From Klebsormidium nitens (lineage: Eukaryota; Streptophyta; Klebsormidiophyceae; Klebsormidiales; Klebsormidiaceae), in the NCBI GenBank assembly GCA_000708835.1, contig DF236959.1:108883-172882 (forward strand): 64,000 nt of DNA, given 5' to 3'. This document shows positions 46,044-58,724 of this stretch, piece by piece (the first letter of the stretch is position 1; each line of letters opens with the position of its first letter). The notes under the pieces are model-generated. The model saw only the letters and a list, made by a program, of their open reading frames with translations, was not told where the DNA came from and ran no database searches. The translations under genes and the position numbers were made by a program.

Positions 46044-47940
46044 GGGAACCTACTCCCCATCATTTTGAATTTGAAGACGGAACTTCGAGCCCTTAACAAG
46101 AGCGACTCAACCTCACCTTGGTAGCCCCTTGGTAGCTCGCGAGAGAAAGTCCATTGCAGCTTTCGAGCATCATGCCTACGTGCACCTGGGGCGGACCCAC
46201 TGACGCTTCTCTTGAAGATATGACTTTTTCGACTGATGATGAGCCAATGTCTATTGGTGACGCATAGACGTCAGCGGCGGCTGCAATTCAGCCGCCTACT
46301 AGGCTGATTCAGCTACCTAGAGATGAAGCTGATCAAGTGAGATCGTTGTCTGTTTCAATTGTGTCAGGCTGCTGGCTATAACTTAGTTTGCGGTTATTTG
46401 ATTGACATGGGACGGTGGATCCCTTGCATGTCAGATTGCATTAATTGGCACGTAAGGATGCAACGCAATTGCACGCAACAGATCGGCCAGCCAAGGGTGC
46501 CGGGTGTTCGGAATGATGGGCGGCCAGCCATGCACAATTTGGCCGCGCTAGCATGCATTTCATAGCAATCGGTATTATTAGAACCGACCTATTACAATTA
46601 GCTATAAGCCATCTTGTACGCATGTAGCTCAATAGCTTGTTGGACAAAATTACACGGCCCTGACCCCATGCACATGTACTTAATCAAGCCCCATGCTTCG
46701 GTACGGGCTTTATAACGTGATGTATGTATGTATCGATATGCCTGGCATCATTGAATAATGATGAGCCGTATCTCGCAGGATCCACCCCATTTTGGTTGGG
46801 GATCGGACATACGGCGGGCGTCATTCACTTATGTGCTCAGCATGTATTTGACTGCTCGCTGCAGCACGCACGGCGAAGACACGACCTAGGCTACTAGGCT
46901 AGCGCTGTAAGCCCAAATCAATGGGTACCAACCGGTATAGCGGAATCACCTGATTGCAAAGCTAGATCGGGCGGATTCACCGTTCATGCACATGCAGTGT
47001 GACACGCACAGCCACATCTGCCTGCGATCCTATCGATGAGTCCTATCTTCATATGTGCTCAATGCACCTTGCCTACCAATACAGTGAATCATTTGCTTTG
47101 CAGGGCTTCCGACCCGGGCTCCAACACATTTATCCTTCAAATATTGGTACATGGTGTCTGGCTGTCCCTGTCCCAGGCTGGCAGTTCGGTGCTTACTTTG
47201 TCGTGCCTAAACTGACGCGTGACAGCTGCAACAGAACATGTCGGCGCCTTGTCGGCACCCCTTACCAAGTCTTGTTTCTTTCTCGGAACTCCTCTCCTAA
47301 ACGCCGGTATGCATAATACAAAGTATAATAAAGTACATTAGAGCACAATGCGTGCGCCTGTCTTCATACAACTCCGCAGGGACATGACCATTGAACGAGC
47401 CCTTCCCAGGAGTGTTTGTTAGCGACTCTCTGTGATTGCGGGAGACCCACTTCTGCGAACCTCTTGGAAGTAGCCAGTCAGGGCTACCCGACAACAACTT
47501 CAAACCAGACGTATCGGCTAGGATTTCACCAGCCCCGCTCCTCAGCTCGCGTCTTGATTTCCGAGTATTTGCTGCTCAGCTTCCAAGCTTTACATGCCTG
47601 CAAGCCAGGAGGAAGCGGAATTTGCATCACTAATGGCTAACCTTCATACCGCTTTGAGCCGCGGTTTGACCTACAGACGTACTCCAGAAAAGGCTGGGCC
47701 AGAACGAGATTCACCCTTTGTCCCTCAGGCCCCTGAAACTTACAACAATCTGGAACGCCCGGACGGCCGGCTTCACCTTTTCCACAGGCCGATCTCCAAT
47801 AGTGCACGTCAGAATCTGACCTGTACTACCTGTGGAAGCAGACTCTTGGAATTTACCGCATAACCCTCTCTATGGCCGGCCCATAAACAGCGCCACATCC
47901 GCATACTAGTATTCTCAAGGAAAGGCACGCAGATCCGGCT
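46044..47940. other. Intergenic region, no gene recognised
   Basis: Contains the convergent 3' ends of gene D and of the minus-strand gene at 47941. Plus-strand frames of 90-105 codons (46999-47316, 47594-47863) have no recognisable similarity and no convincing splice partners. AT-rich between 46560 and 46760. Confidence 0.45.
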
Positions 47941-50900
47941 TCAACAGGACCTAAAACGAAGAGGCAAAAACCACACCTTTTCGGCCAGCTTGAGGCCCGC
48001 CGCCACGTCCGCTCTCTGCAGCCGGCAGTCGTTGCACCTCTCCCGGCCCCGCTGCGTGACGTGTGCCGTCACGCAGAGCCGGATCTCGATGCACTCCTCG
48101 AGCGCCTCCAAAGCGGCGTCCAGATGCCAGACTGCCGTCGAACCTGTCAAACTCGTAGAAACCGGTTCAGGAAACCAAATCTGGGAGAGGGTTCTGCAGG
48201 TAGCTCTCGCAAAATGATTGTGTGAGAAGTTTCCGGATGGCTGAGCAGTCGAGCTAAGTTCCAGGAAAACAATAAACGAAAAGTTGGTATGATGGACCTT
48301 TGGCTATCTCGCCTTTGTCGGGGCTGCACAAGGATACCGTGGGGGGGACAAGATCAAGATTGACGGACGGCGCTCGACCGGGAAAGGCTTTGGCTAAATA
48401 AGATCGCACATGGCGAGGGAAATTTGAAGTGTTGGGCTGCAGTCAGAGAAAGTGTATGCGGGTTCGACTTGGACAGCCCGTGGCGAACAGCATAGAACAA
48501 GATCGAAAGCCTTCGTAGTACAACCGGCAACGAGCATCAACCGGAAGCATCGCGGATCACTTTGTGTCCAGACAAAACGCTCTGCCCTCCGGTTGTTGGA
48601 CAGTGAGCACAGAAGGAGGAACCACAGCTTGCAGAGGCCTTCCGCTCGGTACGAAACTTGAAAACAAAAGTTGAAACACAAGTGTGGCGTGTTTGAACAC
48701 AACGAGAAAAAAGCGAACGGCCGTGACTCACTTCCTTGCTCTCACGGGCGACATCACAACACTCGGGAACTTCTAGGCAGCAAAAGCTTTGGGGCCCCGC
48801 GTCCTCACCGGCGTGTTGCTTGGCCTCCTTGAACAGCAGCCGCAGCGCGCGTCGCCACGCCGCCGACACCACGCTCGGGAACCCGCCCTGGTCCGCGAGC
48901 ATGCGCGCGAGGGCCAGGGCCTCGTCCCGGAACTCGGGCCCCTTCTTCTCCACCACGCCCGCGAGCTTCTTCGCGGAACAGGGCCCCAGCAGCCGCCACA
49001 CCGCCACCGCCTCGCGCCACCAGTGCGACGACAGCTCCAGCTGGTCGTGCGCCAGCTCGAGCACGCGCACCGCCAGCTGGCGCCAGAGCTTCACGTTCCC
49101 GAGCCCCGTGGCCGCGGCACGCGCGAGGCGGTGCGCGTTGCGGATGAGGTCCGCGCCGCACTCGTCGTCGGCCGCGATCTGGTCCTCCAGCCACGTGACC
49201 AGCTTGACGGCGACGTCGGTGTTGAGGAACCCGACGGCCTTGGTCATGATCCAGTCGATGCCATCCCAGTAAACAACTGCAAAGCCGGAGTCGCGCAGCC
49301 CCGTTGCGAGCGCGTTCTCCGTGCACAGCCGGAACATGCACGAGTGCCGTCCCGTCGCCTCCATCCGTTTCGCGACTTCCAACCAGCACCGCACCGCCGC
49401 CACGGAGGTGGTTACGGCGCTAACCCGGGTTAACACCCCAGCGTCGTCCTCCCCCGCGAGCCACGCGTCCAACACTACGTTCATCCCCCGCACGTACGTG
49501 GGGCCACAGAGAACGTCCACGTCGCGCGGCCAGCCCCGCGTGACAAAAAGCTCCGCGAGTGATCGTGCGGCGGCCGGCTGGCCGTCTTCGGACAGCTGCC
49601 AGATCGTCCGAACCATCTCGTTCCCGGTGACGTTCCCCGGCTTCAGAAGGTCGAGGATGGACTGGAGGCGCGCCCGGGGGTCGTGCAAACCGGGCGCTTG
49701 CGACTGGACGATGATCCAGTGAAGGGCGCCCGTTGGGGGCCACCGCTTGATGGCTTTGAGGGCGGCGAGGCCGGCTCGGAAAGCGGGCTCGGTGAAGCCG
49801 CACTCGGTCATGTTCTGGGCGAGGAGGAAGGCGTCCTCCGCTGTCCAGTTAGAAGCGTTCTCCTGCAAAGGAGAGGGGCGAAGAAAAAGATCAGGTGAAG
49901 TTCAGTCAACGGTGACCGAGGAGCTTTGTCCTGCGAAGCATAACGGTGGACTTTGTGGGCGTACTGGTAAGTCGCGGACAGTTTAGTCAGTCTGAAAGAC
50001 ATCCGAAGCGCCAAGATTTGTCCCAGGAGGATCGCGAATTGATATTGCATTTGAGAGACGATGTTGGTTTCGTGGAGATCGTTCCAGGAAACGCAACAGG
50101 GATCGGAAAACGGACAAAATTGATTAGTCGTTGCGTTTTCGATCCTAAGCGAAGGAAAGGCATATGGCTGGAAGACGCTGACAGTATGACAGAGCTTGCC
50201 AGGAACAGAGGCGATAAACACAAGAAGCTCGCTGCATACAGGCTGTGTTAAGTAAGCCAGGGGCAGCCAACCTGACTCGATGTCAAGAAAGGAACTTCGC
50301 GAAACTAAGGACTTACTTGCATCTCGTACGCTATGCAGTGCGCAATGATGCGCCGGCTCCCCTGCGTGGCCTCAACAACGCTGTCTACCACCCGCCCCTT
50401 CGACAAGACACTCTCGTCCAACTCCATGACGTTCTTCGCAACGAGCGCTTCCGTCAAATCTGCCAGCGTCCCTCCCCGACTCTTCTTGGCATCCGTGACC
50501 CCCGCAGGTTTCTCCAAGGTTGCTTCTGGCGGTCTTCGCAACTCTTCCGCAGGCACTCGTGTCCCGCCCTTGACAGCTTCGAGCGGCGCCGCGACAACAC
50601 CGTTCGTCGTGGGCAGCGGGAACGGCCATCGCAAGACTTCGCACAGCGCCCGGTGCAGCGCTTTTCGGCAGACGTCGAGCGCTCGGTATAAACTCCCGCC
50701 CTCTTGGGTGCCTACTCTCACTTTCGGTAGCAGCTGTAGGAGGCAGAGCGCCCCTGTCGCAGGCTTGAAAATGCCCCCTTGGCCCTGGGTTATGGCGATG
50801 GCGAGGCCGGCGGAGCGGAGCGTCTCTTTCAGACCGAGGACTTCGTAGGGCCTGGTCTCAGAGAAGGACTCGAGGGCGGTCGCAATGACGTCATCCTGAT

Positions 50901-53078
50901 TCTGGCGCAGAACGCACTCCCAGTACCTGCAATCGAGCAGCATTCAGACCACTTTTTAGAAGGACTTCGTCGCAGCCTTGACATATCTCGACTCGAGAAT
51001 TGTCAGAAGAGTCAAGAATCCTGAACCGAGGAATTTGCAATCGCTCAGCAAAAGCAGTACCGGAGGATCCTAACAGAAGCCCCCAAGGCTTCGCAAGACT
51101 GACGGAGATAGCACGTTTGGAGGCTAATCAGAAGCTCAAACCATCACTCCCAAAATCTGGTAGTCACATCAATTTCAGTTCATTCAAGAAACTATCCCAA
51201 ACTCAACGAACTCACTCGAAAAGGTTCTCAGAGTACATTATGATGTTCATCCGTTTCAATGACTCAACAGGCAAGCAGATGACGCATTGACCCTGAGTGA
51301 CAGACCCCTTGTGATTCCATACAGAAACAAGATACCGCCTAATATTCAGATCGAAAACAAGTCCAAACCAGTGCTCCTGTGATTAACTGGGACGAATAAT
51401 CGAAACTCTCTCGCTCACCAACACCTACCTTCGCCAGCAAAACAGCTTAGGACCAACAAACGCTCCTCGTCCCTCATAGAGCAGGCCCTCCAGTTTCATG
51501 GCGAGCAACTGGTAGGACTGCGTCTTGTTCACGTGTTCAAAACCTTGGATTGACAGCGACTCCTGGCCCACAGCTTTGGCCCAGAGTTCGCCAAGCTGCA
51601 TTAGAGAAAAAGATGGTTGAGCATATACGATCGGATCCAGCTTTTGGGAGAGGGAGACGAGCGGAGTGAATGATTGACAGCAACAGTGAGCTTCCGTTGT
51701 TGCAGTATGGAGTGGGATAAGCGGAGAGAATGTCCAAAAGCAGCCGAAACCTTCTTGAGGTGCAGTATCATAAATCAACCTTTTCAAAGTTCTGAGTTTC
51801 AAAAATTCGGGCAACATCATCCCTATGCAATCAGCCAGTTAGGGGAAAGACGATGATCGACGTCTTCAAATGACAAGATGAAAGCGCTGAGAAAATTCCT
51901 TCCTTAACTCCTTCCTCAATAGCTTTCATCAGAAGAGTTAACCAGATTGTTGAGAACAGAATCAAAGTTCTTCAACATGAGATGAACAATGCAGATTCTC
52001 CACGTATGAATAAGCAGCACCAAAGCGCAAAACGAAATAATGATGCTTTCTCTTGGATTGGGAACAGCGCCGCACTTCGTACATACTTCCTTGTATACCT
52101 CACTGCAATCAACAAGTTTGCTCGTATGCAAAAGTGAACCAGCTGGAAGAACAACCAGCCTATGCACCCGGTGTCAATCTCCACAAAGAGCAATCTTCCT
52201 CAATTGGCAAATGAGGCTAACGTCAGCTGAGATGGTGACTAAGACGTCCACTTCCATCAGCTCCAACTATTCACCTGATCCCAGTTCTCCTGGGGAAAGA
52301 TGCACGTGTCAAATGTTTCTCGCTTCCTGTAGTGTCCGCTGAGATGTTGGATGGCGAGGACTTTGTCTGTGAAAAAATCTAACAAGTCCAGAGCTTGGTC
52401 GGGGTCTTCCACAGCTGAAGCCAGTCTGGCAAGGGCTTCCTTCATGACCTTGCGCTCTTCAGTATAGGAGAGGTGGTAGCTTGGATAGCTGCAAACCCCG
52501 AGTCAGAATGCAGTTAGTAAGCTTTGACAGTAGGACAGATGCACCAGTTCATGGAAAGATTAAAACGAGCTCAGAGAGTTTTAGCAGGTCTTGGATCTCA
52601 AGCAACCCCCAAAATGGATGCAGTCAGAAGTTTATGGACCTGGATGATGTGCCAACAGCATTTGCCATCAAAAGGGTGTTTTGAGCTGCAGCAACATGCC
52701 ATAAGCTAACTGGACTACATTGCGGCTGGTGCAGGTTGAAAAGTGCAGGTACAAGTTGTTCTGCCATCGATTGGGCCAAGTCTCATTGCCTTTCATGCAC
52801 AATGCCGCTGGTAGCAGAAACCTTCCAATGCTGTTTGACTCATTTCTTTGTCCATTCTGTCCTTGTCCACAAGCTGAGCATCTTGAAACCCTATGACATG
52901 AGTGTCAACCTGAGTCATACCTGAAAACACCGCTCCGGACCCATGCATAGCAGGGTTCAAGAATGCCTGAAATCTCTCGTCTTGTCCCCAGCGAAGGCGA
53001 CATGGCCTCATCCGAAGAGCATTCAAGCCTCTGTTTTTTTCTAGGGGGTCCAGAGACCTCCTCCTCAGCGTCACTCAT
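47941..53078 (-). CDS. Large helix-rich protein of unknown function, seven exons
   Basis: I do not recognise the family. Exons in reading order are 53078-52921, 52488-52275, 51595-51429, 50926-50317, 49862-48732, 48656-48623 and 48143-47941. They join in phase to 838 residues. The start is MSDAEEEVSGPPRKKQRL, an acidic patch then a PRKKQRL-type nuclear localisation motif, so a nuclear role is likely. The rest is mainly alpha-helical and Leu/Ala/Trp-rich (for example ALARLASAVEDPDQALDLL, RALDVCRKALHRALCEVL), suggesting a TPR- or HEAT-like superhelix. The exon at 48623-48656 is only 34 nt; it was chosen because it restores the frame between its neighbours and is the least certain part. A GTG-start frame at 53074 with a 46-nt exon at 52640-52685 also fits phase, but I prefer the ATG model. 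Strong antisense ORFs are GC-rich shadows. Confidence 0.65.
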
Positions 53079-53162
53079 TGTCGCACTGTCAATTCAGCGG
53101 GTGAATGCTTAGCAAGGGGAAGTACAATTTGACGAGAAACCTTTCGACAAACTTCACTGTTC
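53079..53162. promoter_or_regulatory. 84-bp gap between two divergent start codons
   Basis: The predicted ATGs of the minus-strand gene (53078) and the plus-strand gene (53163) are only 84 bp apart. Both core promoters and 5' leaders must overlap, or the plus-strand first exon is wrong. No TATA box is evident. Confidence 0.4.
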
Positions 53163-56100
53163 ATGAAACGAGCTGGTGCGGGCTGGGTCCAGGTGTCTGT
53201 TGACGTGCGCCTTCTGCTCAGGCGTCTTCCCAACTTTCAATGGCCAGATTTTGGTCACACCTCCTTGGTCAGGAACTCTGGCAAAAGCCAGCTAAAAGTT
53301 TCCAAGATTCCTGCGATGTCATTTGGTATGCTTTCAGAATTGATAGCCTACTTCAGCCAATTTTGGCGCATTTGCCACTTTAAAGCCGCCGCCTTCTGCT
53401 TTCAGATTGTCTTTGCAAAATCGTGCAGATTGGGTAAACTCTAGGAGGATATATCCTATGCACTGCATCGAAAGCATTGCATGACCTGTGCAATCCCTTC
53501 CAACGTCCCCGGCCAGTCTGCTTCTGTCTTCACTGACTTGGAACAGCTGTCCAATCCTTTCAGAATTGCTGGCACTAGTGGAGCCTGAGGGCAGTGTATT
53601 CATGAGGATGCCAAACTTCCTCTCCAAGAAAGCGGTCCATGAGAATTGCCGATGAGGGTTGCTGCCTCGGTGCAGGATGAGCTGACGGTGCGATTTTGCA
53701 GCTTAGCAGCACCAAGAGATGTGAAAGAAGTCACACAGAGGATTCACAAAGGAGGCCTTTCAAGCAATTGGACAAAGAGAAGATCCTTGTTTGTGATCAC
53801 CCCAAAAAGTGAGGGAGCTCTCTGAGGGTTGATTGGCGAAAGGTCGATAGGCAACATCTACTTTGGAGTGAAGCTGGTTTGTGGCAAACGTTTAGAAATA
53901 CACCACCTCTCAATCGTTCATTCATTCTCACAGAGTTGTTCCACCAGATGTCATCAATCTAGGCAACTCATTTGAAGGGCCTGATTGTGTAAAGTGGTAC
54001 GTTGTGCTGCTCTGAGAATTTGATGAATGTTGATCAGATGAAAGCATAAGGTGCAGAGAAACGATTTTCGGTTGTGCTAATGCTGCAACCAATGCTCATG
54101 GTGTAGAAGGTCTTTCTGCTGCAGGTCACGTTGACGCGATAAGAGGGCGTCCACTCCAAGATGACTCATTGCCGTCAGCACAACTTCTAGAAAATACAAC
54201 CAAGTCTGGGTTTTTTCAAGCTGCGGTCGAGATATTGGACAGGGGCCAGGAACTTGTAGATTCTGGCAAATTCGAACCAGCAACAGAACTTGAAATCAGA
54301 AAAACTGAGGGCATATTAAATAGCTCTGACACCCAAGTAGACGCCCAAACAGTAGCTCAGCAACCAGACCAGTCCCCCAAAGAGGGGCTTATTGATAGTA
54401 GCAACAAACTTTCATCCTCAGACTCTGTACAAAAGGAGGGGCAAACGCTAGGGGCCAAGCTGTCAGACGCGATGTCCCGGGGGCCCCCAATGCAGTTTTG
54501 GGACGACTGGGTGGACCCGTCTGACATGGCGGCCATGTGGTCGCGCCCAGCTGTGGCGCTGGAGTGGCGGGGGAAGGGGTTTCAGAGGGGGTCGAAGGTG
54601 CTGTTTACCCGGGATGAGAGGAGCAAGCCGTACCTGACGATGGCCGAGATGCAGGGGGTGGCGGAGATCATCATCGACAGGCACTTCAGGGGGAGGGTCA
54701 ATCTGGTAGGTCTCTCTTCTTTCCCTTGAGTTTTGTGGTTGGGTCTTGCGCCCTGGTTATACTGTTGAGGTTGGGTCTAAGAAGGATGAGGAAAGGGTAA
54801 AGTATGTTTCTTTGAGGGGGCGATCGACTTGTACGTACCGAGAGAAGCGTGTAAAAGGCTACAGCTAGCATTGCAACACTGAGAGTCAGTCAAAAGCACA
54901 GGGTTCAAGCTCGTTTCAACCATTCTCACATCAGCGACTTTCGAGTTCAGTGTTCCACGTCATTCAATTGCCCATCCAGGTAATGCTGTGCGCGATCGCT
55001 GAGATCGAGAGCGACCGCCGGCCGCTCGCGTACCGGTTCGAGCCGGCCCTCGGGGAAGCCAGCACGGGGCTCATGCAAGTGCTACAGTCTACTGCGGAGT
55101 GGCTCGCCCGGGACATGGGCTACCGGGCGTACTCCGTCAACTGGGCCAGCGAGCAGCTGTACCGCCCTTTTGCCGCTGTCTACTTCGGGGGAGGTACGCA
55201 CTCGCTTTAGTTTCTCGTTTTACTGTTTTTCAGAAGGGACAGGGGTTGGACGGTGGGTTGTGGTCCAGGAATGATGCAGAGCGGCTTGCTTTGGTCAATT
55301 GGGTCGCAGTGGTTTCTGCCTCAGAAGTAAACAGACTTATTTCTCGAATCTGGCTCTTGTGACTGCTCCACATCTCTGTTGGTCGCAAGTGGTCCAATTC
55401 TGCTTTTGCTTTTCTTCGCCCCCTCAGTATGGGTATTCACTCATGGTTTGTTGCTCCCTCCGGGTCTCTTGGTGCACTTGACCGCAAGATTTCAGCCCTT
55501 GAAAGTGGGCGTCAGTTCTGGGGACCCACTGGTCTGATGCGGGTCCTTGACATTGGGTTCTCTAATTCATCGTCGCTGCAGACCCTTCGAGGGTGCTTTT
55601 GCGGAGACTAGAACAGCCAGGTCCAAAGCTTCATTCGTTGGAGCGTATTGAGTAGTAATTACTATCCCTTCGATTGTTTCTTTGTTCTACAGCCTACCTT
55701 ACGTAGCGTCTCGACCTTCAACGCGTCCCCATTTTGGACGTTCTCCTTCATCAGTGTTTTCTTCCTTTCACATGCTTTTATTTTGTCCCACAGCCTCTTC
55801 CACTTGTCTCTTCGGCTTTCCGGGGAGCTTTGCGCCTTACCCTGTCAAGACAAACAAGAGGCCGGTTGACGGTCTTATGTGAGGTCTTCGATCCAAAACG
55901 TCGAGAAAAGAGATCACATATCTTCTTCAAAATGTTTAAATACAGATGCTTGACAACGACCTTCCAACGAATCGTCAATCGGCCTTCCATCGATCGTGTG
56001 CCTCGCACTTCCTTCTTACTTCTTCTACAACTTCTCCCGCAGCCTATTTGAACTGGCTGTCGACTTACAAGGGCGTGCCGCGCTCGGAAGAGTTCATTGT

Positions 56101-57868
56101 GCGCGGCTACAATGGTGGCCCGAACGGGGTAAATCTGGAGAAGACGGTGCGCTACTGGAGCAAGTACCTAGTCGCGAAAGCGAAGGTGGCTTCTGTGCTG
56201 AGGTAGGGGTTTGGGGTTTTGACGCTCTTACACTTCCATGAGGCCTCATCCTTTCCAACGGACACTACAAGCATTCGGCACAGTCAGTTGCACACTCTTT
56301 TGTTTCCCTCCTGTTTATGTAATTGCAATCGAGTTGTTGGATTGCTATTCTGCTTAGCTTGCATGACCATCCCGTACTCTGTGTGCGAAGTTGGTGGCAA
56401 GCTCGCAACGCATGCAGGTGTTTCTAACTTGGCAAACAGTCGAGCCAGCGAAATAAAATTTGATATGGTTTTGCTGCAACCAAGCAGGTGCTGTTGCCCC
56501 CTCCTTCGTAGCGAAGAATTTCGTAGCTTCTGCAGTGGCTCTTTAGCCCTTCTTGTAGGCCTCGCATTCAGTGGCCCTTGACTGATTTGTGCTCATTACC
56601 TCCAGGACGATCTGCCATCTCTTCTGAACCTCCCTCACCGCCTCTGGTCTTCTCTTTTGCACACTCTCGTAGAAGTCCGAAAACTCCTATCTGCAAAGTG
56701 CGCCGAACGACCAAGCCCATGTCCGTCGTCGGCTCGATCGTCTTACAAGATTTAGCCTCTTGCCTGACCGCATCCTCGCCAAAGCAGACCTGGTATTCCT
56801 AGACCCAAAACTTTTCTGATCCAGCCTTTGTTCTTCTCCAGAATCGAAGCTCCCCAACTCATCGTGCAAACCCCGGCGCCCCTCTACGCCCCTCCCCCTA
56901 GCGCCCCGGGCCCTGTCCAGGCCCCGTCTCAGCCGGGCTACTCCATCCCTCCAGCAGTCCAAGCACCGCCTCCCACTCAACAGGGCCCCGGAGTGGTCCA
57001 AGTCGCTGTGGCAGCAACGGTCGGAGCCGCCGTTGCCACGTCGATTATCGCCGGACCCGCCGTCGGGATGTGGGCGGCGACCGGGGCGATCGCGGGCGCG
57101 CTTGGGGGGGCGATTGCGAACGGGTGGCCACCCCCCCGGAGGGAAGAAGTTCGTCGGGAGACGGTCGAAGTGCGAGCCGACTTTGTGGAAGTTGGTTTGC
57201 CTGGGCCGATGACGGTGATAGTGGAGGAAGAGACGGGGCCCGTGATCGATACAGCGACAGTAGAGGTGGTTCCGGAGGCCTTGTCGACGGAGTGGGTGTA
57301 CTGGGACGACGTCGTAACGGAGTCGGAATTGGCCGCGATGTGGGCCCGGGAGGATATTAGAACCGAGTGGACGGCTGCGGGGGAGAAGCCTGGACGACGG
57401 GTCCGGTTCTCAAGAGACGCGCAGAAACGTCCGTTCCTGACGGCGCGTGAGGTGACGGCCGTTGCGGAGATCACGGTCCAGCGACACTTCCGGGGTGAAA
57501 TCGACCCGTCGGTTCTGGCGGCTCTTGCGGAGGTAAGCAGCAAGCGGCTGTTGTACGGGCGGCAGGGCACCGGGTTAATGGAAACCGAGCTGGAAACCGT
57601 GCTGTGGTTGGCGAGCTGCAACCCCCGGTATGCGGTGTACCCGGGGGCTTCGTTAGCGGATCTAAGCAGGCCTTTTGTGTCTGTGTTTTACGGGGCAGCC
57701 TACGTGCACTGGCTGTCCAAGTTTGAGGGCAAGTCTCGGAGTGAGGAGTTTGTGGTCCGCGGATATTGCGGGGGCCCTAACGGGAGCAGCTCAGCGGAGA
57801 CGCTCCCGTTCTGGCAGAGCTATCGGAAAGTGAAAGGAGAAAGCACCAAACAATCGTGGTGGAGATGA
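53163..57868 (+). CDS. Protein with two lysozyme-like (SLT transglycosylase) modules
   Basis: SLT-type lytic transglycosylases cleave peptidoglycan glycan strands. Proposed exons 53163-53325, 54125-54705, 54980-55193, 56043-56202 and 56842-57868 join in phase to 714 residues. The N-terminus is basic and Ser-rich, possibly a transit peptide. Each module has a head of about 70 residues (FWDDWVDPSDMAAMW; YWDDVVTESELAAMW) ending in RHFRG, then an SLT-like fold. Module 1 has AIAEIES with the expected catalytic Glu (codon 55007), then TGLMQ, FGGAYLNWLS and GYNGGPNG, as in bacterial Slt enzymes. Module 2 has ALAEVSS, TGLME, YGAAYVHWLS and GYCGGPNG. Between them lie a Pro-rich stretch and a Gly/Ala-rich hydrophobic segment (GAAVATSIIAGPAVGMWAAT). 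The 56202-56842 junction could be wrong: reading through gives TAG at 56204-56206 and two genes. Exon 1 is the weakest exon. Confidence 0.65.
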
Positions 57869-58724
57869 GCGTCGTTAGAAGGGCAGTCTGTTGTTCAGAG
57901 GAGTCATTGACTTAGTTGTACAGCGATGAGAAACTTCTTCTTTCGTCTTATGGGGAAAAGTGGCAAGTTGACTTGCTTTTCTGGTCTTGCATGTGTGTGC
58001 CTTTGGCCGGGATAAGTGCGCTAGGTAATTTAAGAGAAGGTCGCCCTTAATCTAGAAATTGTAGGGAAGTGAGGATCCGATGATCTCGATGCACATCTAC
58101 CGTCCAATGTACACCCGCGTGCCCCAGTATTACCATGGAATACATTGCAACAAGTGCGACTCCGGGCGAGCGTTGTGTGCAGCCATTGGTGCATGTATGT
58201 ATACATGTTCAAGTGCGTGGCAATCTCTGTCATGCAGGCACTTGCGCTTACACCGTGCATTGCATTAATCACCACACTGACACAAATCAACTCTGCAGGC
58301 TCAGCAATCGCCACCGTCGGATAACAGACCCTCTAGGAGTAAGGAGTATGTGTACCTTTGGACCCATGATCAAGCACGCGCCCTCATGGCTTGCATTGCA
58401 TGCTATGCTCGATCTGCTCAATGGATGACCCGCGCTGGCACACGTTCTGACAAATTAAAGCTCATGAGCCCCAGCTCCTACATCATGCATGGGGGCAGCC
58501 AGGGCAGGCTGCACAGTTGCAGTGGTGCCTACCTCATCTTTCCGCGCGTCTTCGGTACTAAATCGACTAGCTGCTCTCCAGAGACGTCAAAGAAATGCAA
58601 TTCATGCAGCTTGAGCTCTAATCTCAATTCTTCTCTGCAATTTAATGACACATATTATACTGCTCCTTCTGCATAGAATGCGGCTCTTGAAATTGTCGGG
58701 ATGCCGGCCGGTGCCCTTCTCGTG
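57869..58724. other. 3' region and intergenic DNA, no gene recognised
   Basis: Follows the TGA of the SLT-like gene. Overlapping 60-108-codon frames on both strands show no family resemblance. Nothing else of note up to the left end of the MITE-like element. Confidence 0.45.

Noticed and set aside
48789-49433. Long plus-strand and alternative minus-strand frames across the GC-rich exon
   Set aside because: Their Arg/Ala/Pro-rich, low-complexity translations are typical shadows of a GC-rich coding exon. The frame used for the 838-residue protein is the one with normal composition.
50245-50848. Plus-strand frames of 148 and 171 codons
   Set aside because: Antisense to the fourth exon of the minus-strand helical gene, which joins its neighbours in phase.
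52640-52685. 46-nt extra exon with an alternative GTG-started first exon for the helical gene
   Set aside because: It joins in phase, but the ATG-started frame at 53078 joins directly to the next exon without it and has a more natural N-terminus.
57533-57560. GTAAGC donor-like site inside the SLT-like last exon
   Set aside because: The nearest frame-compatible acceptor would leave an intron of about 25 bp, and the open frame continues with conserved residues on the far side.
56977-57621. 214-codon minus-strand frame
   Set aside because: Shadow of the SLT-like module 2 exon, Ser/Thr/Ala-rich without family resemblance.
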